A DNA stretch of 64,000 bases from Bradyrhizobium sp. CCBAU 53421 (GTDB taxonomy: Bacteria > Pseudomonadota > Alphaproteobacteria > Rhizobiales > Xanthobacteraceae): positions 7,626,001 through 7,690,000 of the forward strand of contig NZ_CP030047.1 of the NCBI RefSeq assembly GCF_015291625.1, read 5' to 3'. Made by a program: the position numbers and the translations under genes. Under the pieces are notes generated by a model. That model worked only from the letters and a program-made list of their open reading frames with translations, was not told the DNA's origin and searched no databases. Positions 1 to 9,984 of this stretch are shown piece after piece (positions within the stretch are counted from its first letter, which is position 1; each line of letters starts with the position of its first letter).

Positions 1-1195
1 TAGCACCTATTCTGCCATCCTTGAACTCTGAGTCGAGCATGTGCTGCACCACGAAGCTCCGCGTTCCGAATTTGACTTCGACCTGCGCGGCGGTCGTCTG
101 GTGACCTTCCATGGTCCGGTCATTGCCCATCGAAGGCACCAGCATCAGGTCGAGGTTGAGTTCGGTAAAAGGGTTCGACGTCGCGTCACAGAAATCCAGA
201 CAGATCGCAAAGCCTATCAACGCCGTTTCCGTTGCGAGCACGCAGAGCCTTGTTCCAGGCACGATGCCTTCCTTGCCTAGTCCGCCCACGGCAAATGGAG
301 CGATCTTATCGTAGACGAGCCGCTCCTCGCCGTAGCCGTCGTAGATGTGAGCCCGATTGACTACTCCCTGCTCCGTCGTGTCATGCCAGGTTCCTGCAAC
401 AACAATCTCAGGAGGGGGACGATCGTCGGCAACATCACGGTCTCGCAACAGCGTCCGGATTCGCTCACGCAGCCCCGGCGGGACTGTCAATTCCGGCCAG
501 ACCAGCGCGACGCATCCCTCGAGCAGCGATTGCTCGATCTGGCTTGCGACGAGGGCATCCGCTGAAGGTGCAGTCACCTCCCGCACAACGAAGCGATCTT
601 CTCCACATTCCTTGGAACGACTGGTTTTGAGCTCAAGCTTCTCGAACAGGCACGCTGCCATCTTCCATTCGGTCTTGTCGGCGCAAAGATGAAGCGTCCT
701 GGCGTTGAGAACTTCGACGCTGTAGCCGTCTATCTCGCTGGGAATCAGGCGATGAAACACCAAGCCGCGCTTTTGATAGGACTGCGACTGCGATCCGGAT
801 TGGACCGCGCGCATACCGTCCCTGGGGATTACATACCAGCCGCCCATCATCCATTGCGACGAGCTGCCGGGCCAATGCGAACGGTATTGCCCCAAAGTCC
901 AGTCCACGGCACGGATTAGCCCACCGACCACTTCGGCAACCTGCTCTGGATCTGCAGGTAATGACCAGGCGATAGAGCCACCCAGCACAGCATTCGCAAA
1001 ATCTCTGCAGCGATCCGAAATCCTCGTATCGCTCATCGCACGATAAGCCTTTTGTACAGATCCAGGCGAGCTCACGAATAATTCGTGAAGGTCCACCAGC
1101 ACACGGCGAAGGCTATCGCAGTCCAAGTCGCTGATACCGCCATGGGCCATCGCGAGCTCACGAGCTCGCTGTTTCCACTGATCGAATTGTCTCAT
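1..1195 (-). CDS. Carbon-nitrogen hydrolase (nitrilase superfamily) protein, partial
   Basis: The reverse strand is open from an ATG at 1195 to the left edge (about 398 codons, no stop), so the 3' end lies outside the window. The last 200 visible residues carry the three nitrilase catalytic blocks in order: Glu in VWPELTVPP, Lys in VYDKIAPF and Cys in FAICLDFCD. The N-terminal 180 residues are not a recognised domain, so this is a nitrilase domain with an extra N-terminal region. Family members hydrolyse nitriles, amides or N-carbamoyl compounds; the substrate here cannot be told. An AAAGAG ribosome site lies just before the ATG. The fold is well supported by the triad; the role is unknown. 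Confidence 0.8.
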   Translation of the reverse strand, partial: MRQFDQWKQRARELAMAHGGISDLDCDSLRRVLVDLHELFVSSPGSVQKAYRAMSDTRISDRCRDFANAVLGGSIAWSLPADPEQVAEVVGGLIRAVDWTLGQYRSHWPGSSSQWMMGGWYVIPRDGMRAVQSGSQSQSYQKRGLVFHRLIPSEIDGYSVEVLNARTLHLCADKTEWKMAACLFEKLELKTSRSKECGEDRFVVREVTAPSADALVASQIEQSLLEGCVALVWPELTVPPGLRERIRTLLRDRDVADDRPPPEIVVAGTWHDTTEQGVVNRAHIYDGYGEERLVYDKIAPFAVGGLGKEGIVPGTRLCVLATETALIGFAICLDFCDATSNPFTELNLDLMLVPSMGNDRTMEGHQTTAAQVEVKFGTRSFVVQHMLDSEFKDGRIGA

Positions 1196-1802
1196 CTCTT
1201 TAGAATTTGGGCGGAGGGTCACTGACGAACCTGAAATCGGATACCAAATAAGATAGGATGCTAGAAACAATCTTGCGCAGGGTTTTGGCAAAGTCCTGAA
1301 TGTCTGTGCAACTTTTCGGTCTTTACGGCCAGAAGACGCATCACAGAGGGCAATGACAATTAGGAAAGCAACCAAAGCCTGTATTTGGGTCGGCGAAACT
1401 GCATCTTTGGCATTGACGACCTTCGCTGGCAGCCTGTTTTAACGCGCCGGATGTCACGGATTGCATCGTCAATCGCTTTGCGATCAGCCCCTTCCAGCAC
1501 AGCAAAATGCCTATCATGATTCGTTGCAGAGCTCAGGTCGCACTAGCGGCTTGCCGGATCGATTGCATCGGCGTCTGCCGGATCACGAAGCGCCAGCACG
1601 CCTCGCGCTGGCAGTGCACGGCCCGGACGGTTATGTGATGCCCGGCCGGCGTCGCTCGCAGCGTCATCTCCCATGAATAGGGTCCCGGTTCGACCGTGCG
1701 GCGGACGGTCGTCACAGGTCGAGATCGGTTCAGGCCAGGTTAACGCTACGCTTCGCGCCTCGCGGACCGGGCGGTGAGACAACGATACCGGACGGGCCGC
1801 GG
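1196..1802. other. Gene-poor stretch
   Basis: About 600 bases between the nitrilase-fold gene and the next reverse-strand gene. Only short frames with no recognisable motif are present. It must hold the promoter of the nitrilase-fold gene, but I see no clear sigma-70 hexamers. Confidence 0.4.
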
Positions 1803-2306
1803 TCAGTGCTCTGCGGGCTTTGGTCCCGCGATAACGGGCGCGCCTCCGACCAAAACAGGTCCCTGTGATTTTGAGCGGCCGATTGACCTTTTGACCGGAG
1901 TTGAAAGCGCGTTCGCCGGGGTAGGAGCAGAAGAGGCGGGCATCGCATCCTGCAAGGAGGCAATTTGTGAAGTTAGCGCGGTGAGCTGATCCAAAATCGC
2001 CTTGAGGTTGCCTCGCTGAGCGTCAAGGCGGCGATTGAGCTCTGCAAGGTCATCACTCGCCTTCTGCTGGGTCTTCTGCATCTCGCTCAGGAATGACCTG
2101 TCCTGCGGCGATAGGCCCATCGTAGAACCGGCTTGCCCATCGGCAGGCGTTTCGACGAACTCTGCGAGACTATCTGCAAAATGGGCTGCTGCCGCGCACA
2201 AGCCGACCAGGATGAAAAGGAGCATCAAACCCCAGCGAATCCGCCTTGACGAACTGTGCAAGAGCGGCCGCAGGTCCGAGGCGCCTGCCTCGTCTGTCAT
2301 CTCCAT
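1803..2306 (-). CDS. Single-pass membrane protein with coiled coil, unknown function
   Basis: About 167 residues from the preferred ATG at 2306, which has a GCGAGGG ribosome site; an in-frame ATG at 2354 is possible. A short basic cytoplasmic segment is followed by one membrane span (WGLMLLFILVGLCAAAAHF) and a heptad-rich region of roughly 60 residues (SEMQKTQQKASDDLAEL and following) typical of a coiled coil, then a Pro/Ala/Gly tail. No enzymatic motif is seen. Topology suggests an anchored periplasmic coiled coil. No domain name can be assigned. Confidence that it is coding rests on the coherent TM plus heptad layout. Confidence 0.6.
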   Translation of the reverse strand: MEMTDEAGASDLRPLLHSSSRRIRWGLMLLFILVGLCAAAAHFADSLAEFVETPADGQAGSTMGLSPQDRSFLSEMQKTQQKASDDLAELNRRLDAQRGNLKAILDQLTALTSQIASLQDAMPASSAPTPANALSTPVKRSIGRSKSQGPVLVGGAPVIAGPKPAEH

Positions 2307-3390
2307 CGTCCCTCGCCCGACTTCCGCAGCCCGATCGCTCTTTCGTTGCAGCAATAGCCGGCGATGCGCATGCGCCGCAGCCGTCTGTCATCGGCCAGTA
2401 TAATCATCTTTGCAACCTTTCCGATCGTTTGGGTCCAGCCAGAAGTCTCCGCGCATTTTAGCGGCGCCGGCGGCCTGCCACTTCTCGTCTATTCCTCGAT
2501 CGCGCAGCATTCCCTCGTGATTGCGTAGAACCATGCAGATTTCCTACATCTGCAGGGTCCACGCGAGTCGCGCCTGCACCGCGGCAGCGTGACTTTCGAT
2601 GCAAACTTAGCCTGCCGCACAGACCCCACGCCAAAGAGTTCGATGCGCTCTTCGTGCATCCTGAGTGCGCGCTCATCAAACTTGCCCATGCAATGGCGCT
2701 CCTATCTTTTGTGGACGAGTATAGAGGCGAGGCACTTGCACTTGCTCCGCAGGGCGCGGCACTACGCCTTGCCGTGCTGACTGGGAAGCGCAAGGACGCC
2801 AGCAAAAGGAAAGCTCGATAGCTATCTGAAGCCAACCACCCGCAAGGACGGCGCATGAGCGCCATATTGACCCAATCGGGGCCGCTCCAGGCCTCGAAGG
2901 CAGCAACGTGGACGCGGCTCAGCAGCAACCACCGTGGCCCGGCGATGAATGCGCCAATCGTCCGGGCTCGACATGATCGCGGATATGCGCGAGCGCTGCG
3001 GTAAGCCCAACCGAGCCGATCAGCTCGGCAAGTCAGCTCGGCTATTGCACGGGGACAATGCCCCTTTCACACGCAGCGGCAACAATATCAAAGCGAGCCA
3101 CGCACCCTGGTTGAGACCTTCAAGCGCCACTAGAATGGTCTTCGCAGCCGGCTCTGCAGGTCAGGCGGATAATCACGCGCTGGTTTTTTCCCCTTGCGCC
3201 GGAAAACTGCGCGAATCGACAGACTGTCATCCACCCAAAGCCCAGTTGTCCGCAAACTTAATAGAATGCGGCGCAGCGAAAGAATAACTTCCGCGCAGAG
3301 CAATTCCGCTGCAATGCGTTGATGCTGCCTGCGGATGTAGCGCAGCAGATGCGCGCGTCTGATGAATTGCTCGATCGATGCCACTTTTGA
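2307..3390. other. Gene-poor stretch, probably decayed DNA
   Basis: Roughly 1.1 kb with only short, mutually overlapping frames of low plausibility on both strands. No recognisable protein, RNA or repeat was found. Confidence 0.4.
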
Positions 3391-5340
3391 TTGATAAAGC
3401 CGACGGGTGTCTCTTTGAAGATCAAGTCTATTTGCATCAAGAATTTTCGCTCTTTCAAGGACATGGTCGTTGACCTCGATGATTACACGGCTTTCGTGGG
3501 GCCGAACGGCGCCGGAAAGTCGACCGTTCTCTGCGCGCTGAATATCTTTTTCCGCCAGACCGAAGAAGCTCCGACAAATCTGATCGAGCTCGAGGTGGAG
3601 GATTTTCACAACGGCAACGTTGAACAGCCGATCGAGATCACATTAACCTTCCACGATCTTGAACCAGAGGCTCAAGCCGACTTCTCCGAATACTATCGTT
3701 CGGGCATTTTGATCGTCTCAGCGCTGGCGGAGTTCAATGAGACCACGCGTAAGGCAACGGTCCGCCAGTTCGCTAAACGAAGCGCAATGATGGAGTTCAG
3801 CGAATTCTTCCGCAAATACAACGACGGGGCGTCAGCGGGGGATTTAGCGGCGATCTATGAGGGGATTCGAGAGAGCCACCCTGCGTTTGGCCTTCCCAAA
3901 AAGGGCAGTAAGGAAGCCAATAGACAGGCGCTTCGATCCTATGAAGAAGGTCATCCTGAACGATGCGTTCTGATCGATAGCGAAGATCAATTCTACGGAT
4001 TCAGCAAAGGTGGCGACCGCCTGTCGCGCTATATCCAATGGGTTCACGTTCCTGCTGTCAAGGACGCGACAAAGGAAAACGTTGAGGGACGCAACACGGC
4101 TCTTGGCAAGCTCCTCGCCCGGACTGTGCGCTCTAAAGTCAATTTTGACGGAGAGATCGCTTCTCTGCGAGACTCCACACTCGACGCCTACAAGAAGATT
4201 ATCCAGAAACAGCAAACCGCGTTGGACGATCTGTCGCGAGCTCTGACAGCAAAGCTTGGAGAATGGGCGCATCCGGAGGCTGCCGCACGGCTGGAGTGGA
4301 CCGAGGATCCGCTCAAGTCAGTACAAATCGCCGACCCCACGGCGCGGCTATTTGCCAGCGAAGGGGCCTTTTCAGGTGATCTTGCCAGGTTTGGGCATGG
4401 CCTTCAGCGATCCTATCTGCTGGCTCTGCTACAAGAGCTCGCCGCTACAAATGAAGCCGCGCAGCCTAGGCTCATTCTGGGGTGCGAGGAGCCGGAGCTA
4501 TATCAACACCCTCCGCAAGCACGCCATTTGGCATCGGTCTTCAAGAAACTAAGTCAAAACAACGCGCAAATCCTGGTTTCGACGCATAGTCCGCATTTCG
4601 TTTCGGGACGGCATTTTGAACATGTGCGCCTGGTTCGAAGGGACGAGGCAAAAAGGGAGTCCAGCATACGCTGGACAACGTGTGAGAACGTCGTCCAACG
4701 ATTGTCCGTGATCTTCGGAGAAAAGGTGACGCCGATCGAGGCGGAGCGTGCGCAGCTCCATCAAGCTCTGCAGCCTCACATTAATGAGATGTTTTTCACC
4801 CAGAAACTGGTGCTCGTGGAAGGCCTGGAAGATACGGCCTACATCACAGCCTGGATGACATACTCAAAACTCTGGGATGATTATCGCAAGTCAGGATGCA
4901 ACATCGTCGCCACGAATGGAAAGAGCTCAATCATAGAGCCCCTGCTCATAGCCAAGGAACTCGGCATTCCAACGTTCGTCGTCTTTGATGCTGATGGAAA
5001 CGAGCAAAACGTTGGGCGTCGCAACCTTCACAAAATTGACAATCTGAAGATCCTCACCCTGCTGGACGGCGATCTGACCGTGCCATTTCCAGTTAATCCG
5101 GTGTGGACGAACAGATACGCCGTGTGGCCCGAGAATCTTGGCTCGATCCTCAAGCAGGAGGTTGGAGCTGCCCTTTGGGAGACTTCCTATTCGGCAGCCA
5201 CCAAAGGATTGGGCAATCCTTCCGGCAGCTTTGTCAAGAATACCGTGCACATCGGCGATCATCTGGCGATCTTGAGAGAAAACGGCGCGAAAATTCCCAC
5301 ACTGGACCGGCTGTGTGCGGCGATCCTGGCTTTGGCTTGA
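3391..5340 (+). CDS. OLD-family ATP-dependent nuclease (AAA ATPase plus TOPRIM)
   Basis: Up to 649 residues. The frame opens with TTG at 3391; a second TTG at 3415 sits right at the conserved start of the ATPase (LKIKSICIKNFRSF), so the start is uncertain. The ATPase half shows Walker A GPNGAGKST (about residue 39), an ABC-type signature GHGLQRS (about 337) and Walker B LILGCEEPELYQHP followed by the switch STHSPHF. The C-terminal third is a TOPRIM nuclease: VLVEGLEDTAYI supplies the metal-binding Glu and VVFDADGN the Asp pair. OLD proteins are DNA nucleases, often antiphage (Gabija GajA is one). No UvrD-like GajB partner follows, so this fits a class 1 OLD. It is followed closely by a KTSC protein and a DUF2130 protein. 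Confidence 0.9.
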   Translation: MIKPTGVSLKIKSICIKNFRSFKDMVVDLDDYTAFVGPNGAGKSTVLCALNIFFRQTEEAPTNLIELEVEDFHNGNVEQPIEITLTFHDLEPEAQADFSEYYRSGILIVSALAEFNETTRKATVRQFAKRSAMMEFSEFFRKYNDGASAGDLAAIYEGIRESHPAFGLPKKGSKEANRQALRSYEEGHPERCVLIDSEDQFYGFSKGGDRLSRYIQWVHVPAVKDATKENVEGRNTALGKLLARTVRSKVNFDGEIASLRDSTLDAYKKIIQKQQTALDDLSRALTAKLGEWAHPEAAARLEWTEDPLKSVQIADPTARLFASEGAFSGDLARFGHGLQRSYLLALLQELAATNEAAQPRLILGCEEPELYQHPPQARHLASVFKKLSQNNAQILVSTHSPHFVSGRHFEHVRLVRRDEAKRESSIRWTTCENVVQRLSVIFGEKVTPIEAERAQLHQALQPHINEMFFTQKLVLVEGLEDTAYITAWMTYSKLWDDYRKSGCNIVATNGKSSIIEPLLIAKELGIPTFVVFDADGNEQNVGRRNLHKIDNLKILTLLDGDLTVPFPVNPVWTNRYAVWPENLGSILKQEVGAALWETSYSAATKGLGNPSGSFVKNTVHIGDHLAILRENGAKIPTLDRLCAAILALA

Positions 5341-5355
5341 GACTTGGGGACAATC

Positions 5356-5571
5356 ATGGATTACGTAAGGGTGCGTTCTAGCAGCGTGAGCGCGGTTGGG
5401 TACGATGACCAAGCAAAAGTCTTGGCCGTGCAATTTGTCAATGGCAGTGAATACCACTACCTGGCTGTACCCAAGCCTCTGTTCGAAGGCCTCAAAGCAG
5501 CCCCTTCGGTAGGCACTTACCTGAATGCATATATCAAGGACGCCGGTTACCAATTCAGGCGAGTCAGATAG
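5356..5571 (+). CDS. KTSC domain protein
   Basis: A 71-residue protein, nearly all one KTSC domain: MDYVRVRSSSVSAVGYDD, then a QFVNGSEYHYLAVP strand pair and a FEGLKAAPSVGTYLN helix. The ATG at 5356 begins at the domain edge; an upstream TTG at 5344 is less likely. KTSC domains often occur beside nucleic-acid enzymes and their biochemical role is not established. It starts 15 bases after the OLD nuclease stop and precedes the DUF2130 gene by 29 bases, which suggests one transcript. Confidence 0.8.
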   Translation: MDYVRVRSSSVSAVGYDDQAKVLAVQFVNGSEYHYLAVPKPLFEGLKAAPSVGTYLNAYIKDAGYQFRRVR

Positions 5572-5600
5572 AGGAGCATCAGAACGGGGCGAACAACATT

Positions 5601-6881
5601 ATGATAGAGCCGACCATCACCTGCCCGAAATGCAGCAGCGAGATCAAGCTGACCGAATCGCTCGCGGCCCCATTGCTCGAGCAGGCCGAGAAGAAATTCC
5701 ATAGCCAGCTCGCAGCCAAGGACGCCGAGTTCGCAAGGAAATCTGAAGAAATTCGGGCACAGCAGCATGAGGTTGCCATCGCCCGCGAGCAGATCGACGA
5801 GCTGGTGGCGACCAAGCTGAAAAGCGAACGGTCTCAAATTGCCGCCAGCGAAGCCAGAAAGGCTCGTGAGGCGGCGGCCCTGGAACTCGAAAACAAGGAC
5901 AGGGAAGCGGCTGAACTGAGAGAGCTGCTGGCGAGGAACAACGAGAAGCTTGCCGCAGCTCAAAAAGACCAGGCGGAGCTCTTGCGCAAGCAGCGCGAAA
6001 TTGAGGACGCTCAAAGAGAGCTGGACCTGACTGTCCAGAAGAAGGTCCACGAGGAGCTTGCCCATGTGAGGGCAAAGGCCAAGCAGGAGGCCGAGGACGA
6101 GCTGAAGCTCAAGGTCTCAGAAAAGGATCATCAAATCGCCGGCATGGCACGCACGATCGAAGAGCTGAAGCGAAAGGCGGAGCAGACGTCACAGCAGGTC
6201 CAAGGAGAGGTCCTCGAGCTTGAACTGGAAGACGTACTCAAGGCGCGGTTTCCAACGGATATAATCGAGCCGGTTGCCAAGGGCGAACTCGGCGCCGACG
6301 TCGTTCAGCGTGTTAATGGCGCAATCGGAACGCCCGCGGGGGTTATCCTTTGGGAATCAAAGCGTACCAAGAACTGGTCGGACGGATGGCTACCCAAGCT
6401 GCGCGATGACCAAAGACGGTGCGGGGCCGATGTTGCTTTGGTCATCTCGAACGTTCTTCCGAAAGAGGTCGAAAATTTTGACTTCATCGATGGCATTTGG
6501 ATTGCCCACCCGCGCTGCGCGGTTCCGGTGGCGGTAGCCCTCCGGCAATCGCTTGTAGCGGTCAACGGCGCTCGTTCCATGCAGCAGGGCCAGCTTAGCA
6601 AGGCTGAGGAAGTTTATCGGTATCTGACCGGTAAGGGATTCCGACAACGCCTGGAGGCTATCGTTGAGCGCTTCAATGATATGCGCGAAGATCTGGATAA
6701 GGAGCGCAAGTTCATGACGCGCTTATGGGCAAAGCGCGAGAGCCAATTGAGCAGTGTCGTTGAATCCACGATCGGAATGTATGGAGATCTCCAAGGCATC
6801 GCCGGCAAAGCTATGCCCGAGATAGAGAGCTTCGACATGCCGCTGCTGGATGGTCCTGACGCCAAGGCACAGCGATCGTAG
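5601..6881 (+). CDS. DUF2130 domain protein with long coiled coil and nuclease-like core
   Basis: 426 residues. It starts with a zinc-ribbon-like segment (CPKCSSEI), then about 170 residues of charged coiled coil, then the DUF2130 core with ILWESKRTKNWSDGWLPKLRDDQR. The Glu-x-Lys there resembles a restriction-endonuclease-fold active site (E-x-K), so a DNA-cleaving role is plausible but inferred. A second helical stretch ends the protein. It is third in the run OLD nuclease, KTSC, DUF2130, all on the same strand with short gaps, which suggests a joint DNA-processing or defence function. Confidence 0.85.
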   Translation: MIEPTITCPKCSSEIKLTESLAAPLLEQAEKKFHSQLAAKDAEFARKSEEIRAQQHEVAIAREQIDELVATKLKSERSQIAASEARKAREAAALELENKDREAAELRELLARNNEKLAAAQKDQAELLRKQREIEDAQRELDLTVQKKVHEELAHVRAKAKQEAEDELKLKVSEKDHQIAGMARTIEELKRKAEQTSQQVQGEVLELELEDVLKARFPTDIIEPVAKGELGADVVQRVNGAIGTPAGVILWESKRTKNWSDGWLPKLRDDQRRCGADVALVISNVLPKEVENFDFIDGIWIAHPRCAVPVAVALRQSLVAVNGARSMQQGQLSKAEEVYRYLTGKGFRQRLEAIVERFNDMREDLDKERKFMTRLWAKRESQLSSVVESTIGMYGDLQGIAGKAMPEIESFDMPLLDGPDAKAQRS

Positions 6882-6949
6882 CATGGCTGACGCGGCTCTT
6901 CAGCCCCGGTGCGATCTTCTTGAGGCGCACATGGCTTACGACTGCCGAT

Positions 6950-7361
6950 TGATGAGTGACGATCTCGTATCGCATACCGACAAGGCAAGTCGCTCTGTTT
7001 TCGCAAGTGTCAACCGGTTTGGTTTCCGGAATGTGCCGCCAGACACCGCGCACGTGCGCGTCATCCTGCCAAAAATTGTCAAGACCGCGCCATCCCAACG
7101 AAACGTTGGAATCCGGTCCTTGCGTTGCAGGATGTTGCGTGCCTCTTCATAGAAGCGCTGATAGCGGGGATCTGACTGAAGCACGCCGAGTGACTTGTCG
7201 TTCTCTGTGCGAGCCCAAGCCAATGCGCGCGGCCCTTCGATCTCCTCGAGCCAAAGGAATGGATCGTCAGCAGGCCCAGTCATCGTCCGCTCTTGCGCCA
7301 GCGCTGCGGAAGTGAAACAGACAGTCAAGAGCAACGCAGCGGAGAGTACTGACGGTTTCAT
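6950..7361 (-). pseudogene. Prolyl oligopeptidase family, N-terminal remnant
   Basis: From ATG 7361 a good Sec signal peptide (KPSVLSAALLLTVCFTSAALA) leads into DDPFLWLEEIEGPRALAW, the usual N-terminus of S9 prolyl oligopeptidases. Near 7090 the conserved reading moves to another frame (DNFWQDDAHVRGVWRHIPET), showing a frameshift, and homology ends near 6960. The beta-propeller and catalytic hydrolase domains are absent, so the gene is dead. It faces the DUF2130 gene tail to tail. Confidence 0.7.
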
Positions 7362-7442
7362 AGGTTTTGTTCGGATGAGGTCGAGCTCTACGCCGCATGT
7401 CTTTCGCGCACATTTGATCTCAGGATCGTGCATTGGCGTCAT

Positions 7443-8207
7443 GCGGGCTGGCAGTTCGAACGTTGCAAGCTGCGTGCCGACCTAAACGTCGTGCGTTTCA
7501 GCCTCTGATGGCCGCATGACGATGTCAACTTGCAGACGTTGGTTCAGAAGCTGACACTTACGCAGCGCGGGATGGATCGCGCCGCATCATCGGACAGGCC
7601 AAGCGGCTCTGATCGTTAAGTCTATGAATGGGACGCGGCGATGATCCGCCCGTCACCTGACATCTACCTCCGAATGGAGCGTGTGCGCCTCGCGTCCCGC
7701 CGAGCATGACCGGCAGATCTATCAACGCGTGTCATCAAGACAAAGACCAACGCGTTGATCAGCAGCCAAATCGCAACAAGGCTCAGGGCGGTGTACATGG
7801 CGATCTCCGAAATCGTTCATGGTCGCTTCGAGCTGCTCGCCCAGTTGCATGAGCTCATCGCTAAACGAACAGTACGCACGCGAACCCGTTCGGCTTTTCG
7901 CCATACTGGCAGGCTGCGCACTATTCGAGAGCGCTGAACGCTCCCACTCCAGAGCAGCAAGGGGAGAAACAGACAGGACGGATCCACAGCTCGCCTGCGC
8001 AACTAGCAAGCCGCCGGGCAAAACAAACCGACCTAGCATGAACCGTGTTGAACTGGCCGCCCTGCCGCTAACAGCGCACAGCAAACGTCCATACGCGATC
8101 CCACGCCGCGTACGAGCTAGCGAATATACCGTTGGCCCGGACATCAGAATCCACTCTCCGGATCGATGACACGGGGATCATGCCTCGCAATTTTGTCCCC
8201 GATCTGA
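7443..8207. other. Gene-poor stretch
   Basis: About 760 bases with only short frames lacking motifs, between the decayed peptidase and the cold-shock gene. Nothing is supported here. Confidence 0.4.
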
Positions 8208-8414
8208 TTAGCCGACCCGGATGTTTTCGGCAGACATTTTGCCCGAGCGATTGGCCTTTAGCTCGTAGCTGACCCGTGCGCCCTCTTCCAGTCCGGTATA
8301 GCCGGCCTTTTCAACCGCGCTGATGTGCACGAATACATCAGGCCCATCATCTTCCGGTCTGATGAAGCCATATCCCTTGGCCGGATTAAACCATTTCACA
8401 ATGCCCATTGCCAC
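8208..8414 (-). CDS. Cold-shock protein, CspA family
   Basis: 68 residues, the standard length of a single cold-shock domain. Both nucleic-acid-binding motifs are intact: RNP1 as KGYGFI and RNP2 as VFVHIS, with the leading GIVKWFNPAKG. These proteins bind single-stranded RNA or DNA and act as RNA chaperones or antiterminators. It stands alone between gene-poor stretches. A GGAGGTGTG ribosome site precedes the ATG. Whether it is cold-induced cannot be read from the sequence. Confidence 0.93.
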   Translation of the reverse strand: MAMGIVKWFNPAKGYGFIRPEDDGPDVFVHISAVEKAGYTGLEEGARVSYELKANRSGKMSAENIRVG

Positions 8415-9374
8415 GACACACCTCCGGTTTGAAGGACTCGTGATCTAACGAAGAGTCGCGCGGTCATCAAGCTGCGCGGCAAGGGGCCCGATGTCCAGGC
8501 CGGCCTGCGCGGCACAACGCCGCGATCAAAGTCGCCAGCTGAGAAGCTGTCATGTGGAGATAACCACTCCCTCGACATGCTTGCCGCGAAATGGACCGCA
8601 CTTGGAATGACAGAGCTTCCTTCCACAAGCGGCCAGACTGCACAAATCGCACCGTGGACGCAGATTTCAAGCGAGCTTTGCCTTGAGGAGCAGTATTCCG
8701 GCTTTGCGATCGCCTAGGCGAACCACTCCGCATCGTCTGTCCGTCCTTGAAAGACATTTAGATGGCACCAATGGCGCGATCACAATCCTCTGCTGATGAG
8801 GTAATCACTGACAGGAGGCTGCGAACGCGATCGAGGCGAACAAGATCACGGCGACCAGCTTTGCCGATTTATTGGATATGGCTCTGCCGAAAAGCGCCCG
8901 CGACAGCCGCTCCGATTGGTAGCGCCGAGCCAGCTTCGTCGGACAATTGGGCTTTCTTGAATGTCAGCTCAGATAACAACGTCTTATGCAGGGGCCGGCA
9001 GGAGGAGAATATGCCGGCGGCCCCTAAGCATCGCACCGTCGTCTGCCGCAGGGTGACCGCAAGCCGTTTATGTAAACACGAGATGCTCGCCACGACGTTT
9101 CCTCGCCGCGCGCTCGTCAGCGTCAAGGTTCCATACTTCATCCCAGAACTGGTAGGAGATGAACCTGCGCGTTTGAGGTATTTCTTCGATGGAAGGTCAA
9201 CGCTCGGCGCAGCCAGCACCAAGCCTACGGCTCGTCAGAGCGGACCAAACTCTGGGTCGCTTAAATGCGGCTCGGGTCGCCAGAGAGTTCAACAACCTGT
9301 TTGCGCTTGCCGTTGAAATACCTCTGCTGCAGCCCCGTTAGCGTGGGTTTTGAACTTCATCTGACCGAAGGGAT
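8415..9374. other. Gene-poor stretch
   Basis: About 960 bases. Frames of up to about 180 codons exist on both strands but show no domain and look like GC-rich chance frames. It includes the leader of the cold-shock gene. Confidence 0.4.
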
Positions 9375-9608
9375 ATGATGATCCAGCTGCTCGAGTTCCC
9401 TTCGCCCGACTGGACTCGCCGGGTCGTTTTTGTCGGCCGGAACCGGGACGGTCACTGGGTTGCCCGCGAGCAGCGGGGCGTGTTTGGAGGTCTGTTTATC
9501 AACCGCGCGCAAGCCCTGAAATACGCTCGTTCTGAGAATGGCCGGCATTCAGAGTGCATCATCGAGGTTACATGTGAAATCGAACTCGATATACGCGCTA
9601 ACCCATGA
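9375..9608 (+). CDS. Small conserved-looking protein of unknown function
   Basis: 77 residues from ATG 9375, or ATG 9378 one codon later. Composition is balanced and protein-like: a beta-rich half (WTRRVVFVGRNRDGHWVAREQRG) followed by a helix (NRAQALKYA) and a beta strand (CIIEVTCEIELDI). I recall similar small proteins in Bradyrhizobium genomes but cannot name the family. It has no operon partner: 200 bases of gene-free DNA follow, then a decayed protease. Confidence 0.5.
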   Translation: MMIQLLEFPSPDWTRRVVFVGRNRDGHWVAREQRGVFGGLFINRAQALKYARSENGRHSECIIEVTCEIELDIRANP

Positions 9609-9984
9609 ACTGCTAAATACAAGGCTGCAGGCCGATGGCCCAGCGTCCAACCTTTCACGGCATGGATAGCTAGAGCATTTCGCGCGATCGCAGGGCCAGC
9701 CGCCACCGCGAACCGCTACGTGGAGCCATTGCATGCGATTGCGGCGCTTCCCCTTGCCCACTGCGGATCGTGTTGATGGACACCGCAAGAAAGAAACGTT
9801 CAACTCGTGCTGTACTCCATCACCTCGCCCCTCGCCGGCAGGCGCGAACAGGTTCCGCCGCCGGCAAAGACCACCTCACGTTTGAAGACGGACGGGCAGA
9901 ATGACCCGAAGCGCTGGCGTGTCCCGGCGAGCTGGGCGCAAAGCCAGACCGGCAATTTCAGTTGTTTGGTGAAGTTGGGTCTAA

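Noticed and set aside
3130..3609. Reverse frame of 159 codons at the start of the OLD gene
   Set aside because: It overlaps the conserved ATPase N-terminus of the OLD nuclease on the other strand.
8762..9316. Forward frame of 184 codons
   Set aside because: No domain, biased composition and an equally long reverse frame; probably chance in GC-rich DNA.
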